Of a stretch of 41,905 nt of DNA, positions 34,398 to 41,849 are shown in pieces (position 1 is the first letter of the stretch; every line of letters begins with the position of its first letter). The notes under the pieces are model-generated. The model saw only the letters and a program-made list of their open reading frames with translations. It was not told where the DNA came from and ran no database searches. The translations under genes were made by a program, and so were the position numbers. The stretch is from Candidatus Methanomethylophilaceae archaeon (lineage in GTDB: Archaea > Thermoplasmatota > Thermoplasmata > Methanomassiliicoccales > Methanomethylophilaceae): contig JAFXUX010000005.1 in the NCBI GenBank assembly GCA_017524805.1, positions 1 through 41,905 of the forward strand. The letters are read 5' to 3'.

Positions 34398-35039
34398 TCA
34401 CTTGCATCCTTTTATCGATGCGGCGTCGAACATCATCGAAACGAGCCTGAAAAGAATCGTCTCCCAGCTTTTGACCAAACCGTCGTCCGGCCTTTCGACC
34501 TCGATCTCCATGGCGCAGCGGTTCCTGTACATGAATAGGGCGGTAAGATCTTCCAGCTCGTCCTCGGCGATGATCCCTTCTTTGATCCCGAGAAGGATGC
34601 AGAGCGCATAGGATGAAGTGTCGATGGTCTCGGTTATGTCCAGCGCATAGAGCAGGGAGTCCAGGATAACGTTGCAAGCGTAGACCGAACCGCAGGCAGG
34701 ATCGTTCTCGAACATGGCCTCGACGTTGCTGGGGTCTATGATGCTGAAACTCTCGTTGCATCTGGCCCTGTCAAGTATTTTGGCTATGCCCTCAGCCTCC
34801 GGGATGGAGGAGTTGGATTCCAGGAAAGCGGAGAGCTCTTTGATCCCGTCGCTGTCGAGCCTGTCCAAGGAGTAGGAGTTCCCGCATATCCCATATTTCG
34901 AAAGCATCATGTCCGGGTCGCAGAAGATCAGCTCCTTCGTGACAACCGCCGCCAATCTGAGGTTGGGGCCGCGATCGTCATCGTCGACTATCCTGTACTC
35001 ATCGCTTCTGCCTTCGGCTCCGCCGTTATCTTCGTCCAT
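34398..35039 (-). CDS. Acidic protein of unknown function downstream of the SF1 helicase
   Basis: The protein has 213 residues from ATG 35039, with AAAGGGG as a possible Shine-Dalgarno; ATG 35066 gives 222. The N-terminus is very acidic (EYRIVDDDDRG), then mostly helical (SNVEAMFENDPACGSVYACN; LCILLGIKEGIIAEDELEDL). I recognise no domain. It begins within 31 bases of the helicase stop, so the two are very likely co-transcribed and probably functionally linked. Confidence 0.7.
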   Translation of the reverse strand: MDEDNGGAEGRSDEYRIVDDDDRGPNLRLAAVVTKELIFCDPDMMLSKYGICGNSYSLDRLDSDGIKELSAFLESNSSIPEAEGIAKILDRARCNESFSIIDPSNVEAMFENDPACGSVYACNVILDSLLYALDITETIDTSSYALCILLGIKEGIIAEDELEDLTALFMYRNRCAMEIEVERPDDGLVKSWETILFRLVSMMFDAASIKGCK

Positions 35040-35069
35040 GCTCAACCCCTTTCTTCCGAATCGCATCGA

Positions 35070-37163
35070 TTATTTATCCATTTTTTCAGGTTCTTTCCAA
35101 GGCATCGCAGCGGCCGCTATCATGCCTATGAGCTCGTCGCTTCTGGGCGCCCAGAACCCCATGTCGCATACCAGGATAAGTTTCCTTTTCGCTCTGGATA
35201 CCGCGGTGTTAATCACCTTCAATCCGATCTGGGAAGCTGAGCTGGTGAACCTCAGCTGGACGTCCCTGTCCACGGCGCCGTTGTCAGACACGCTCAGAAC
35301 GACAGTATCCCATTCCCTGCCCTGCGAAGCGTGAACTGTCATGACCGAATCGCGGTATTTCCCGGCGCCGCGCTTCAGAAGCCTCACCTAATCGGCGTAA
35401 GGGGTAAGGATCGCTATGCTGCGGGGGTCCGGGGATTCCTTGGCCAGGTATTCGAAGATGGCCGTCTTCTCCGCTTCATTGCCCCTTTCTTTCCTTTCGG
35501 CGCCGATGGCATCGATGTAATACAGCTCCAGATCCCCTTTGCCCAATCCTGTCATCCCGTTGTGATATACAGCCCTGTCCAGGATGGAAGCCAGATTCTG
35601 CCCGAAACGATGCGATTCCGTGAGGTTGCAGCGCGCAGTCGCTCTGAACTCAGGCTCGGCGCCCGATGCATATGCCAGCGCCAGCGCATCCCTGGGCCAG
35701 AACAGCAGCTCCTCGCAATGGAGAGCGTTCATATCCCAAAGGAATGCGTTTTTCAATCTGCCGCCGTTGGAAGCGGAAGCTGCCAGCATATCCGAATCCA
35801 TCTCGCAAACCGGAGGCAGCTGCATATGGTCCCCGAGAAACGCTATTGGAACTCCGTTTGACAGCAGGCAAGCGGCGTGCACGAGGTTGCAGTATCCCGC
35901 CTCATCCAGGAAGATGCGGTCCGCATCCATTTCCATCCGCCCATCGTCTTCTGAGTGCCTGGGCCTGAAGCGGGATATGAATTGGAGGGGCGTCCCAGAG
36001 ATGATGGATACATCTTTCACGCGCCTGCTGGTACATCTGGAAAGAATCCTGTCCAATTCCTCCTCCATTGAACTGATCAGCTCGGCTATTTCGGAGTCGC
36101 TTATCCCGACGTATTCGTCGATGTCCAATGCGGGCCTGTCCCTGTCATACAGGGCGGATTTGGCTTCGGCCAGCACGCTTCTCATATCCTTCCCATCTAG
36201 GCTGCCGATATCCAGCATTTTGGAAGAGCACAGGCTGAGCACCGGTTTCATGTCATCCATAACGTTACCCTCGAGATTGTCGGTGCCTCCCATGGCTTCC
36301 AAACGCTCTCCGATGCGCTCTATATTCGGTCTCATGCGCTCGCAGGTGCGTTCGAAAAGAATCTCCTCCATGTTGGCTATGCTTTTTCTGAGCCTGTCAG
36401 CGCGCTTCTGAGCCTGCACATCCTCGCACATCTCAGGATGGTCCAGAAGGAATTCTTTGGTCGGAACTCCCAAGCGAAGGATCCCGTCGCCCAGCTCCTT
36501 TTTATCGAAAGCCCTCAGAATTCCTCTCAGAACCTGCTCCACCGAATTGTTGGTGGGAGCGAACACCGCCACTTTGAGGCCGTGGGCGATGCAGGTCCTG
36601 ATGCATGTGGCCAGAACGAATTGGGTTTTCCCGGTGCCGGGAGCGCCCCACACATAGGAAAGCCCGTTGGACAGGATGCTTTCCACCGCCGATATCTGCT
36701 GTTCAGATGGAGATGAGCCATCGGGAAAGATGGGTTCCCATTCCGAAGGAGGACGTGGTGGGAACCCAATGGACCGCGAATGCTTCGACAAGAACTCCGA
36801 TGCCGCCCTGATGAGGAATTTCATGTCCGAAACTACCATTAGGCTGGGATGACCGACCGATAAAAGAGTAAGAAGTTCAGGCCCCGGCCTTATGACTATT
36901 GTGCGCGACACATCGTCGTAACGGGTGAATCCAGCCTCATCCCCATGGTACAGATCGGAGCCTACCATGAGCATCAACGACTCTGTATCCTGCAGCGGGG
37001 AGAAAAGATGCAGAACGGCATAATCGCCCCGCACATCATAGGATGAGACCTCCGATACGCTCATGCCCATAGGCGGATCCGTGGCGAATTGCATGTCTTC
37101 GACGTACGAATAAAGCGATGACGCGGAATCCGGCAGCACTTTCGACAGCTCTTCGCGATCCAT
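35070..37163 (-). CDS. UPF1-like superfamily 1 helicase with in-frame TAG at codon 592
   Basis: ATG 37163 has a TATA-like TTTTATC about 25 bases upstream (leaderless). The full frame is 697 residues if TAG at 35390-35388 is decoded. Motif I is VWGAPGTGKTQFV, then VAVFAPTNNSVEQVL (Ia), RIFLDEAGYCN (II, DEAG) and AFLGDHMQLPPV (III). After ILTPYAD comes the TAG, then VRLLKR; this is motif IV (TPY..Q..LL in UPF1/IGHMBP2-like enzymes). Motif V MTVHASQGREWDTVVLSVSD and motif VI INTAVSRAKRKLILVCD follow only after the TAG. Without readthrough the protein loses motifs V and VI and cannot be an active helicase. Relatives usually have Gln where the TAG sits, so CAG to TAG is one change. Possible RNA/DNA unwinding role in RNA decay, repair or defence. 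Confidence 0.9.
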
Positions 37164-37223
37164 GGATGTGAACCGCAGGAAGCCCGATAAAAGGCGTTCC
37201 GGACGGTCTTAAGATTGTTATGG

Positions 37224-37667
37224 TCAAGCGTAGAAGCTTGAATAGGCTGAGGTGTCCTTCGGCGGGAAATCGGGCTTGCCAGACTCGAACTCGGCCCAAT
37301 CCGTCGGCTCCCTGGAGATGGCGGTGACGGCCGTCTCCGTCCTGAACTAAATGCAATCCTTTTCGACGGTGTATTTGACCCCGTGGATTACCCCCACGCA
37401 GGCATCCAAGAAATCCCCGTCGGGATCTTCCGCGCTCCAGTCGAATTTCAGAGAGGTTAGTTTGGATGTCCTGACCCCGAAAAGCCCTCTGGTTTTTTTC
37501 ACGGCTCTGTGGAGTACGCAGCCCCTTCCCAGATCGAGCGCCCAATAGCACGCGTTCGCATCGGTCTCGTCCTCGAGCCTTCTCCATCCGGTGAAATCGT
37601 CCATCTCAAGGCCGGCATATATCAGGTATTGGGTCTCTCCGGAAATCACGAAACCGCAATGCAGCAT
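37224..37667 (-). CDS. Unknown protein with in-frame TAG at codon 107
   Basis: ATG 37667; codons 1-106 read MLHCGFVISGETQYLIYAGL... to EKDCI, then TAG (37349-37347), then 40 more codons (FRTETAVTAISREPTDWAEF...SSFYA) to TGA at 37224. The 40 codons after the TAG have strongly G/C third positions, like real genes here, and the TGA lies just before the helicase promoter. No family recognised; the aromatic, charged composition suggests a small globular cytoplasmic protein. A TATA-like CTTAAAC lies about 20 bases upstream. The alternative, that TAG is the stop and the protein has 106 residues, cannot be excluded. Confidence 0.65.
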
Positions 37668-37742
37668 CGGATATTTTTGTTTAAGGATGCAGGATTGATT
37701 TTCGGAGTCCGATTTATATCATATCACTGCATTCTGGGCTTC

Positions 37743-38597
37743 ATGTTCGCAGATGCATGCCGCATTGCGAAGGGATTCACGCGCCCCGTCGCCACGTCCC
37801 TCCGTTTCCAGGACGGAGCCATAAGCACAATCCTCAATTCGTTCATCTTAGTCAACGAAGATGGTTGGGCGATCACCGCAGGCCATACCTTCGATTCCCT
37901 GGTGAAGTTCGAAGGCGACCGCAAAAAGATCGCCGAAATCAATCAGATGAACTCGGGATCCTCGGAACCAGCCAAAATGGATCCCAAATTCATCCTGAAC
38001 CATTCGTTTTGGTGGGGATGGGACGGGGTCATGATCAGAGAGGTCACCGTGGACAGGAAAATCGACATAGCGCTCGTGAAACTCGCCAATATCAGGCCGA
38101 ATATGGTTCCGAACTATCCGGTCTTCGCCGATCCCAACGACGTTTCCATCGGGAGCAGCGTATGCAGGCTCGGACATCCTTTCGTGGATCCGCCGACCGA
38201 ATTCGACGTGTCCCGCAGCGCCTTCAGAATTCCCAAGATAGATTCCGATATGAGCATATTCGCCAATGATGGCATAGTGTCCAAGATAGTGACCGTAAAG
38301 AAAGCCGGGAACAGCCCCTTCGATGCCATGTACATCGACATATCCACCCCCGGTTACAGAGGCCAAGCCGGAGGGCCGATCGTCAACGCCGAAGGCAAAG
38401 TGTGCGGGATGCAGATAAACACCATAGCGATGCCGTTCGGATTCCATTTCATGGATTCGGAGAAGAATCCCATCGAAGACCAGTTCTGCTGCATCGGGCG
38501 CGCCGTCCACGTGAAGACGATCAGGCAGTTCCTGGACTCCAAGAATATATCGTATAGAAGCGACGACTCGGGCGAGGAATACAGGATCATCGGCTGA
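37743..38597 (+). CDS. Trypsin-like pseudoprotease (catalytic Ser replaced by Ala)
   Basis: The protein has 284 residues from ATG 37743. A TATA box (GATTTATATCATATC, about 37709-37723) about 28 bases upstream shows a leaderless start. The HtrA/trypsin fold is recognisable: His48 in WAITAGHTFD, Asp108 in RKIDIALVKLA, but the serine motif reads GYRGQAGGPIV, so residue 209 is Ala (GCC at 38367-38369) instead of Ser. No signal peptide, so cytoplasmic. It probably binds peptides without cutting them or regulates its paralog. The C-terminal KTIRQFLDSKNISYR matches the paralog's C-terminus. Confidence 0.85.
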   Translation: MFADACRIAKGFTRPVATSLRFQDGAISTILNSFILVNEDGWAITAGHTFDSLVKFEGDRKKIAEINQMNSGSSEPAKMDPKFILNHSFWWGWDGVMIREVTVDRKIDIALVKLANIRPNMVPNYPVFADPNDVSIGSSVCRLGHPFVDPPTEFDVSRSAFRIPKIDSDMSIFANDGIVSKIVTVKKAGNSPFDAMYIDISTPGYRGQAGGPIVNAEGKVCGMQINTIAMPFGFHFMDSEKNPIEDQFCCIGRAVHVKTIRQFLDSKNISYRSDDSGEEYRIIG

Positions 38598-38612
38598 GAG
38601 ATCAGTCAGCAC

Positions 38613-39278
38613 TCACTCGATGCGGTAAGAGATCCCGGCCGCATCGAGGAATCTTCTCATCGAGTCGATATGCAGAGCCATCCCTTCTATCGACATCAGA
38701 GGTTTCATCACGCCATCGTCGTTGGCTCCGCTGTAACCCAAAGGGACGCAGCGGGTCAAGGTCTGCATTCCGATGACGTATCCTTCGGAATCGAAAAGAG
38801 GGCCCCCGGACTGCCCCTTCATGCCTGCGCTGGATGTTATGATGCATCTCATGTCTGGACCGTCGCGTATCTGGGATATGATGCCGCTGTTGAACAGAGG
38901 CGCGGCCGAAGCGGAATCGTCGCCTTCTTCAATGGCATAGCCGAGCCTTCCGAATGATCCGCCTATGGAGATTCCGATGCCGTCAGATAGCAAAGGATAT
39001 TCCGAGACCCACTCTGGGTCGAAAGGGTCCAGCCTTCCTGCGGCCATATCGGTAGCGTCGTCGAAGATCGCCTCGTCGATGCCGACGCCGTCCCATCCCC
39101 AGACGGAACTTGCACAATGGTCCTCCATCGCTTCGCTTATGTTATGTTTGGCGGTGACGATCCAACCGGACCTGTTGAGAACTATGAATGTTCCGCATCC
39201 GACCCAGGAACCTTTCAGGTCGGACAGCAATACGGGACGCGCGAATTCTTTGGCGGCTCCGTATGCTTCGACGAACAT
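38613..39278 (-). CDS. Trypsin-like serine protease, intact paralog
   Basis: The protein has 221 residues from ATG 39278. A TATA-like GTTAAATAGA (39299-39308) is about 25 bases upstream. The catalytic triad is visible as His45 (IVTAKHNIS), Asp77 (ATDMAAGRLD) and Ser157 (GMKGQSGGPLFD). It shares with the upstream convergent pseudoprotease the start MF.., a WGWDGV segment and the end IDSMRRFLDAAGISYR. It has no signal peptide or PDZ domain, so it should act in the cytoplasm. Genes end 15 bases apart. Confidence 0.85.
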   Translation of the reverse strand: MFVEAYGAAKEFARPVLLSDLKGSWVGCGTFIVLNRSGWIVTAKHNISEAMEDHCASSVWGWDGVGIDEAIFDDATDMAAGRLDPFDPEWVSEYPLLSDGIGISIGGSFGRLGYAIEEGDDSASAAPLFNSGIISQIRDGPDMRCIITSSAGMKGQSGGPLFDSEGYVIGMQTLTRCVPLGYSGANDDGVMKPLMSIEGMALHIDSMRRFLDAAGISYRIE

Positions 39279-39333
39279 GCGCCCACATTTGTGCGGTTCT
39301 ATTTAACGGTGCGATATAGGTGCTTATGACCAT

Positions 39334-39415
39334 CGAATCAGTCCCGGCGATTCGGTCGGGATTGCAATCGCATCCTGGCTGCTTTTTCCCCATGGCAGCC
39401 AGGGTGCAGTTTTTC
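39334..39415 (+). ncRNA. Possible small structured RNA or terminator hairpins
   Basis: Two hairpins lie in an interval without a gene: CGAATC/GATTCG (39334-39354) and a long one, GCATCCTGGCTGC (39370-39382) pairing with GCAGCCAGGGTGC (39395-39407, one G-T pair). AGTTTTTC follows on the plus strand. TATA-like TGCGATATAGG (39310-39320) precedes it. On the minus strand the same hairpin would sit after the zinc-ribbon gene. A plus-strand RNA of about 80 bases is possible; a terminator for the zinc-ribbon gene is the plainer reading. Confidence 0.3.
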
Positions 39416-39432
39416 GGTTTGGATCCGCCGGT

Positions 39433-39531
39433 TCATTCGAACTCCGGTTTCATAAAAGGCTGTCCGCATGACGGACACATCGAAAACGGGCAGAGGGACG
39501 ATATTTCGCATCCACAATACGCGCATCTCAT
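39433..39531 (-). CDS. Small zinc-ribbon protein (32 aa)
   Basis: The protein has 32 residues from ATG 39531. It starts MRCAYCGCEISSLCPFSMCP and continues SCGQPFMKPEFE, giving two CxxC knuckles, the zinc ribbon pattern. A TATA box (CTTATAATC, about 39551-39560) about 25 bases upstream indicates a leaderless gene and rejects the longer frame to 39666. Zinc binding is clear from sequence; partner unknown. Many archaea encode such miniature ribbons. Confidence 0.6.
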   Translation of the reverse strand: MRCAYCGCEISSLCPFSMCPSCGQPFMKPEFE

Positions 39532-39734
39532 GGACCGGTAAATCCCGACAGAGATTATAAGCCGTTCTGTCATACTTTTTAGGGATTGAATAACCCTAAA
39601 ATGCGTTGGATTAGTGAAACTGAACCTTGAGAGGATGAAAGCTCCAATTATTTCGAATAATCGCAAGCTCTATCTCAATCCGAAGGCCGATCTGCGATGA
39701 TTTTTATCCCCTTTCAAAGACGATGTGTGGCCCG

Positions 39735-40553
39735 TCAGTTTTCGCCCGGAATCTCTGTCAAATCCTTTGAAACGCGATTTCCTGAGGCCACATCGCCATA
39801 TCTGTCGCTGAGCGGGCGCCGGACAATTGTCATCGGGATCCTCAGCCTTCTGGCGTTGGCTGTGACGATTATTTCGCCCGTAATCAGCGAAGTCTTGCGG
39901 CCGGAGAAAAATCCCAGGCGCTTCGCCGCGATAGAATGCTTGCCCTCGGGCAGATCGATGCATATGGGCGAATTCGGCGACACGTCGCATAACCGGATGC
40001 CGTCGACGAAATAGGAAACAGCTCTTTTGCCGTCCGCCCTGAGAACGATCCTGCGCATGGAAAGATTATCTGTGAAACGTTTGGGATAGAGCCTTCTGTC
40101 GGCGAAAACGAATGCTGAACGGTCTTCTGTCCTATGGGTCGCGCCGCCATCCGTGAGATTAAAGAGCCTATCCCTTCCGAATGCGTATATCAGCGCGCAT
40201 TCCATGTCATTCAGAGACCCCGCAGAACATGGTATGGCCTGGATGACGGCTGCTTTTCCCGATCTGATGTGGTCATAGACCTTTCTGTTGCCGTATCCGG
40301 TCAGATGGTAATGCAATCTGGAAATGACGTCTGTCGATTGGCCGACATACCCGGCATGATATTTGGATAGATTCCTCGGTGCACGATTCCCGCTGTAGGT
40401 CAGTATGATGTAGCATCCCGGCATCTTTTTCTGGAAGGCGCCGGCGTCGTATGCCTGAAGAAAATCTTTCCAAGGGAAGAATTCGCCCTCGAAAACCCAT
40501 TTCAATATCTGGTCTGTTGGCCCGTGAGAACTGACCGATCCGTTACGCCTCAT
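39735..40553 (-). CDS. GIY-YIG nuclease-like protein with PEGA-like C-terminal domain
   Basis: The protein has 272 residues from ATG 40553. Residues about 46-130 are a GIY-YIG domain: PGCYIILTYSG (GIY), AGYVGQSTDVISRLHYHL (YIG plus the Arg helix), and a later Glu in MECALIYAFGR. After about residue 170, segments like ISYFVDGIRLCDVSPNSPIC and IDLPEGKHSIAAKRLGF (second and third strand) resemble a PEGA domain, usually extracellular or on surface proteins. Fusion of the two is unusual. Residues between the YIG part and the catalytic Glu suggest an active site, but Arg/Glu positions should be aligned. Possible single-strand nick role, or a non-nuclease binding domain. Confidence 0.78.
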   Translation of the reverse strand: MRRNGSVSSHGPTDQILKWVFEGEFFPWKDFLQAYDAGAFQKKMPGCYIILTYSGNRAPRNLSKYHAGYVGQSTDVISRLHYHLTGYGNRKVYDHIRSGKAAVIQAIPCSAGSLNDMECALIYAFGRDRLFNLTDGGATHRTEDRSAFVFADRRLYPKRFTDNLSMRRIVLRADGKRAVSYFVDGIRLCDVSPNSPICIDLPEGKHSIAAKRLGFFSGRKTSLITGEIIVTANARRLRIPMTIVRRPLSDRYGDVASGNRVSKDLTEIPGEN

Positions 40554-40560
40554 CTAGTGC

Positions 40561-40590
40561 TCCCCTAGGGGTCCCATCCCCCAGGGTGCA
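40561..40590 (-). promoter_or_regulatory. 5' UTR hairpin overlapping the ribosome-binding site of the GIY-YIG gene
   Basis: On the minus strand the leader contains CCCTGGGGG, then GATGGGA, then CCCCTAGGGG, able to fold with the 3' arm taking in the GGGGAG that would serve as Shine-Dalgarno for ATG 40553. A TATA box (CTTATAAATAACG, about 40600-40613) lies upstream, overlapping the stop of the ROK gene. It could throttle translation or simply terminate the ROK transcript. Confidence 0.35.
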
Positions 40591-40606
40591 TTTTTTGAAG
40601 CGTTAT

Positions 40607-41506
40607 TTATAAGGGGCAAGTGGGATGCCCGAAAGTGTCGGCCGCCATGGCCAAACATCCCATCAGAGCTTGGTTTCCGCCCAATTGAGATGGCACTATG
40701 TAGGAATCCATGTCTTGGCTTTCTCCCCAGATATAATGCCCATGGAGTTGGCTGGCAACATTCCTGCGGATCATCGGGAACAAAAATTCTCTGTCCATGA
40801 CTCCGCCGCCCATGACTATGACGTTCGGGGATACAATCTGCATGCAATTTCTGACGAGCTGAGAGAGATAATGGGCTTCGATATCCCAGACGGGGTCGTC
40901 CTCAGAAAGCAGCTCACCTTTCCCGCCGATTCTTTTGCCGAGAGCAGTGCCGCTTGCCATGCCTTCAGCGCAATCGGGATGGAATCTGCAAGCGCTTTGC
41001 ATGGAATCGCCAGGATATCTCCCGACTTTCGAATGGCCGCCCTCTGGATGAAGCATACCGTGGAGTGGCTTGCCGTCTATAACGATACCGATGCCGATTC
41101 CGGTGCCCACGGTGATGTAGAGCACATTCTGTTTTCCTTTGCCAGCACCGAATCTGCTCTCGCCTATGCATGCGGCATTGACATCGCTATCGACGGCGAT
41201 GGGAACGTTAAGCCCGGCGTCCAGAGATTCTGCGAGACGGCAGTATGACCAAGCCTCTCTGGGACAAGCGAGGATGGTGCCATATTCAGGGATGCTTCCA
41301 TGCAGATTGACAGGACCGACTGTACCGACGCCAACCGAACCGATATCAAAACCCCTTAGGAAATCGATCATCTGGGGTAAGTTCTCTTTCGGCGTGGAAG
41401 TCGGGAATCTGAATTTTTCAACGATCGAACCATCTTCATGACCGACTGCGCAAATGATTTTGGTCCCGCCAATCTCGATAGCGCCGAACAGCTGCTCGCA
41501 AACCAT
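40607..41506 (-). CDS. ROK family sugar kinase (glucokinase/fructokinase-like)
   Basis: The protein has 299 residues from ATG 41506, with a TATA-like GTTATATCGG about 25-30 bases upstream. The phosphate-binding loop is GAIEIGGTKI and the sugar/Mg region is VGVGTVGPV. AVDSDVNAACIGE carries the catalytic Asp region, LYITVGTGIGIGIV the second phosphate loop, and GHSKVGRYPGD then CRFHPDCAEG the ROK zinc site (His plus Cys-x-His-x2-Cys). It phosphorylates a hexose with ATP; the PEGGH-type motif appears as PEGGHSK, usual for fructokinase/glucokinase. A bacterial-type gene, as in other gut archaea. Confidence 0.9.
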   Translation of the reverse strand: MVCEQLFGAIEIGGTKIICAVGHEDGSIVEKFRFPTSTPKENLPQMIDFLRGFDIGSVGVGTVGPVNLHGSIPEYGTILACPREAWSYCRLAESLDAGLNVPIAVDSDVNAACIGESRFGAGKGKQNVLYITVGTGIGIGIVIDGKPLHGMLHPEGGHSKVGRYPGDSMQSACRFHPDCAEGMASGTALGKRIGGKGELLSEDDPVWDIEAHYLSQLVRNCMQIVSPNVIVMGGGVMDREFLFPMIRRNVASQLHGHYIWGESQDMDSYIVPSQLGGNQALMGCLAMAADTFGHPTCPL

Positions 41507-41771
41507 GGAAGAAGATTCACAAGCGCCGATATAACGTTGATAGGTAGAACATCCATCGGCATTTTTGAGTGTGGCTCGATTAGTCGGCTGACATTACGGC
41601 AACACGAATAAAATGAAAATGAGTGTTCTGGAGCAAAAAACCAACGATTCTGAGCAGTTTGGATAGAAAAACGAATGCTGAAAAGACATCAAATAAGGAA
41701 CTAATGAAAAGTTTAATATATTACGAATATTATCATTCAGATTACCGCTGTTGAAAAGCAGCATTCAAATC
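41507..41771. other. Gene-free AT-rich stretch at the right end, with promoter signals
   Basis: The leftward promoter of the ROK gene is at the left edge. Rightward, AAGTTTAATATATTACG (about 41709-41725) is a strong TATA candidate for the small ORFs beyond 41772. An ORF of 17 codons (ATG 41613) ends in TAG. Nothing else is recognised. Confidence 0.45.
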
Positions 41772-41843
41772 ATGCACCCGACCCAGAGGAACTCGGCCGG
41801 GGAAGAGGCACAGGGCTCCGCATTGGAGGATGAGGACGGATAA
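41772..41843 (+). CDS. Possible 23-codon leader peptide, acidic C-terminus
   Basis: ATG 41772 begins MHPTQRNSAGEEAQGSALED and ends TAA at 41841-41843, six bases before the ATG at 41850. A TATA box lies about 50 bases upstream. It may be a leader peptide coupled to the next ORF or a chance frame. Confidence 0.3.
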   Translation: MHPTQRNSAGEEAQGSALEDEDG

Positions 41844-41849
41844 AGCCCG

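Noticed and set aside
40554-40556. TAG directly before the GIY-YIG ATG as another amber codon
   Set aside because: Upstream codons do not look coding and a leader with promoter and Shine-Dalgarno fits better.
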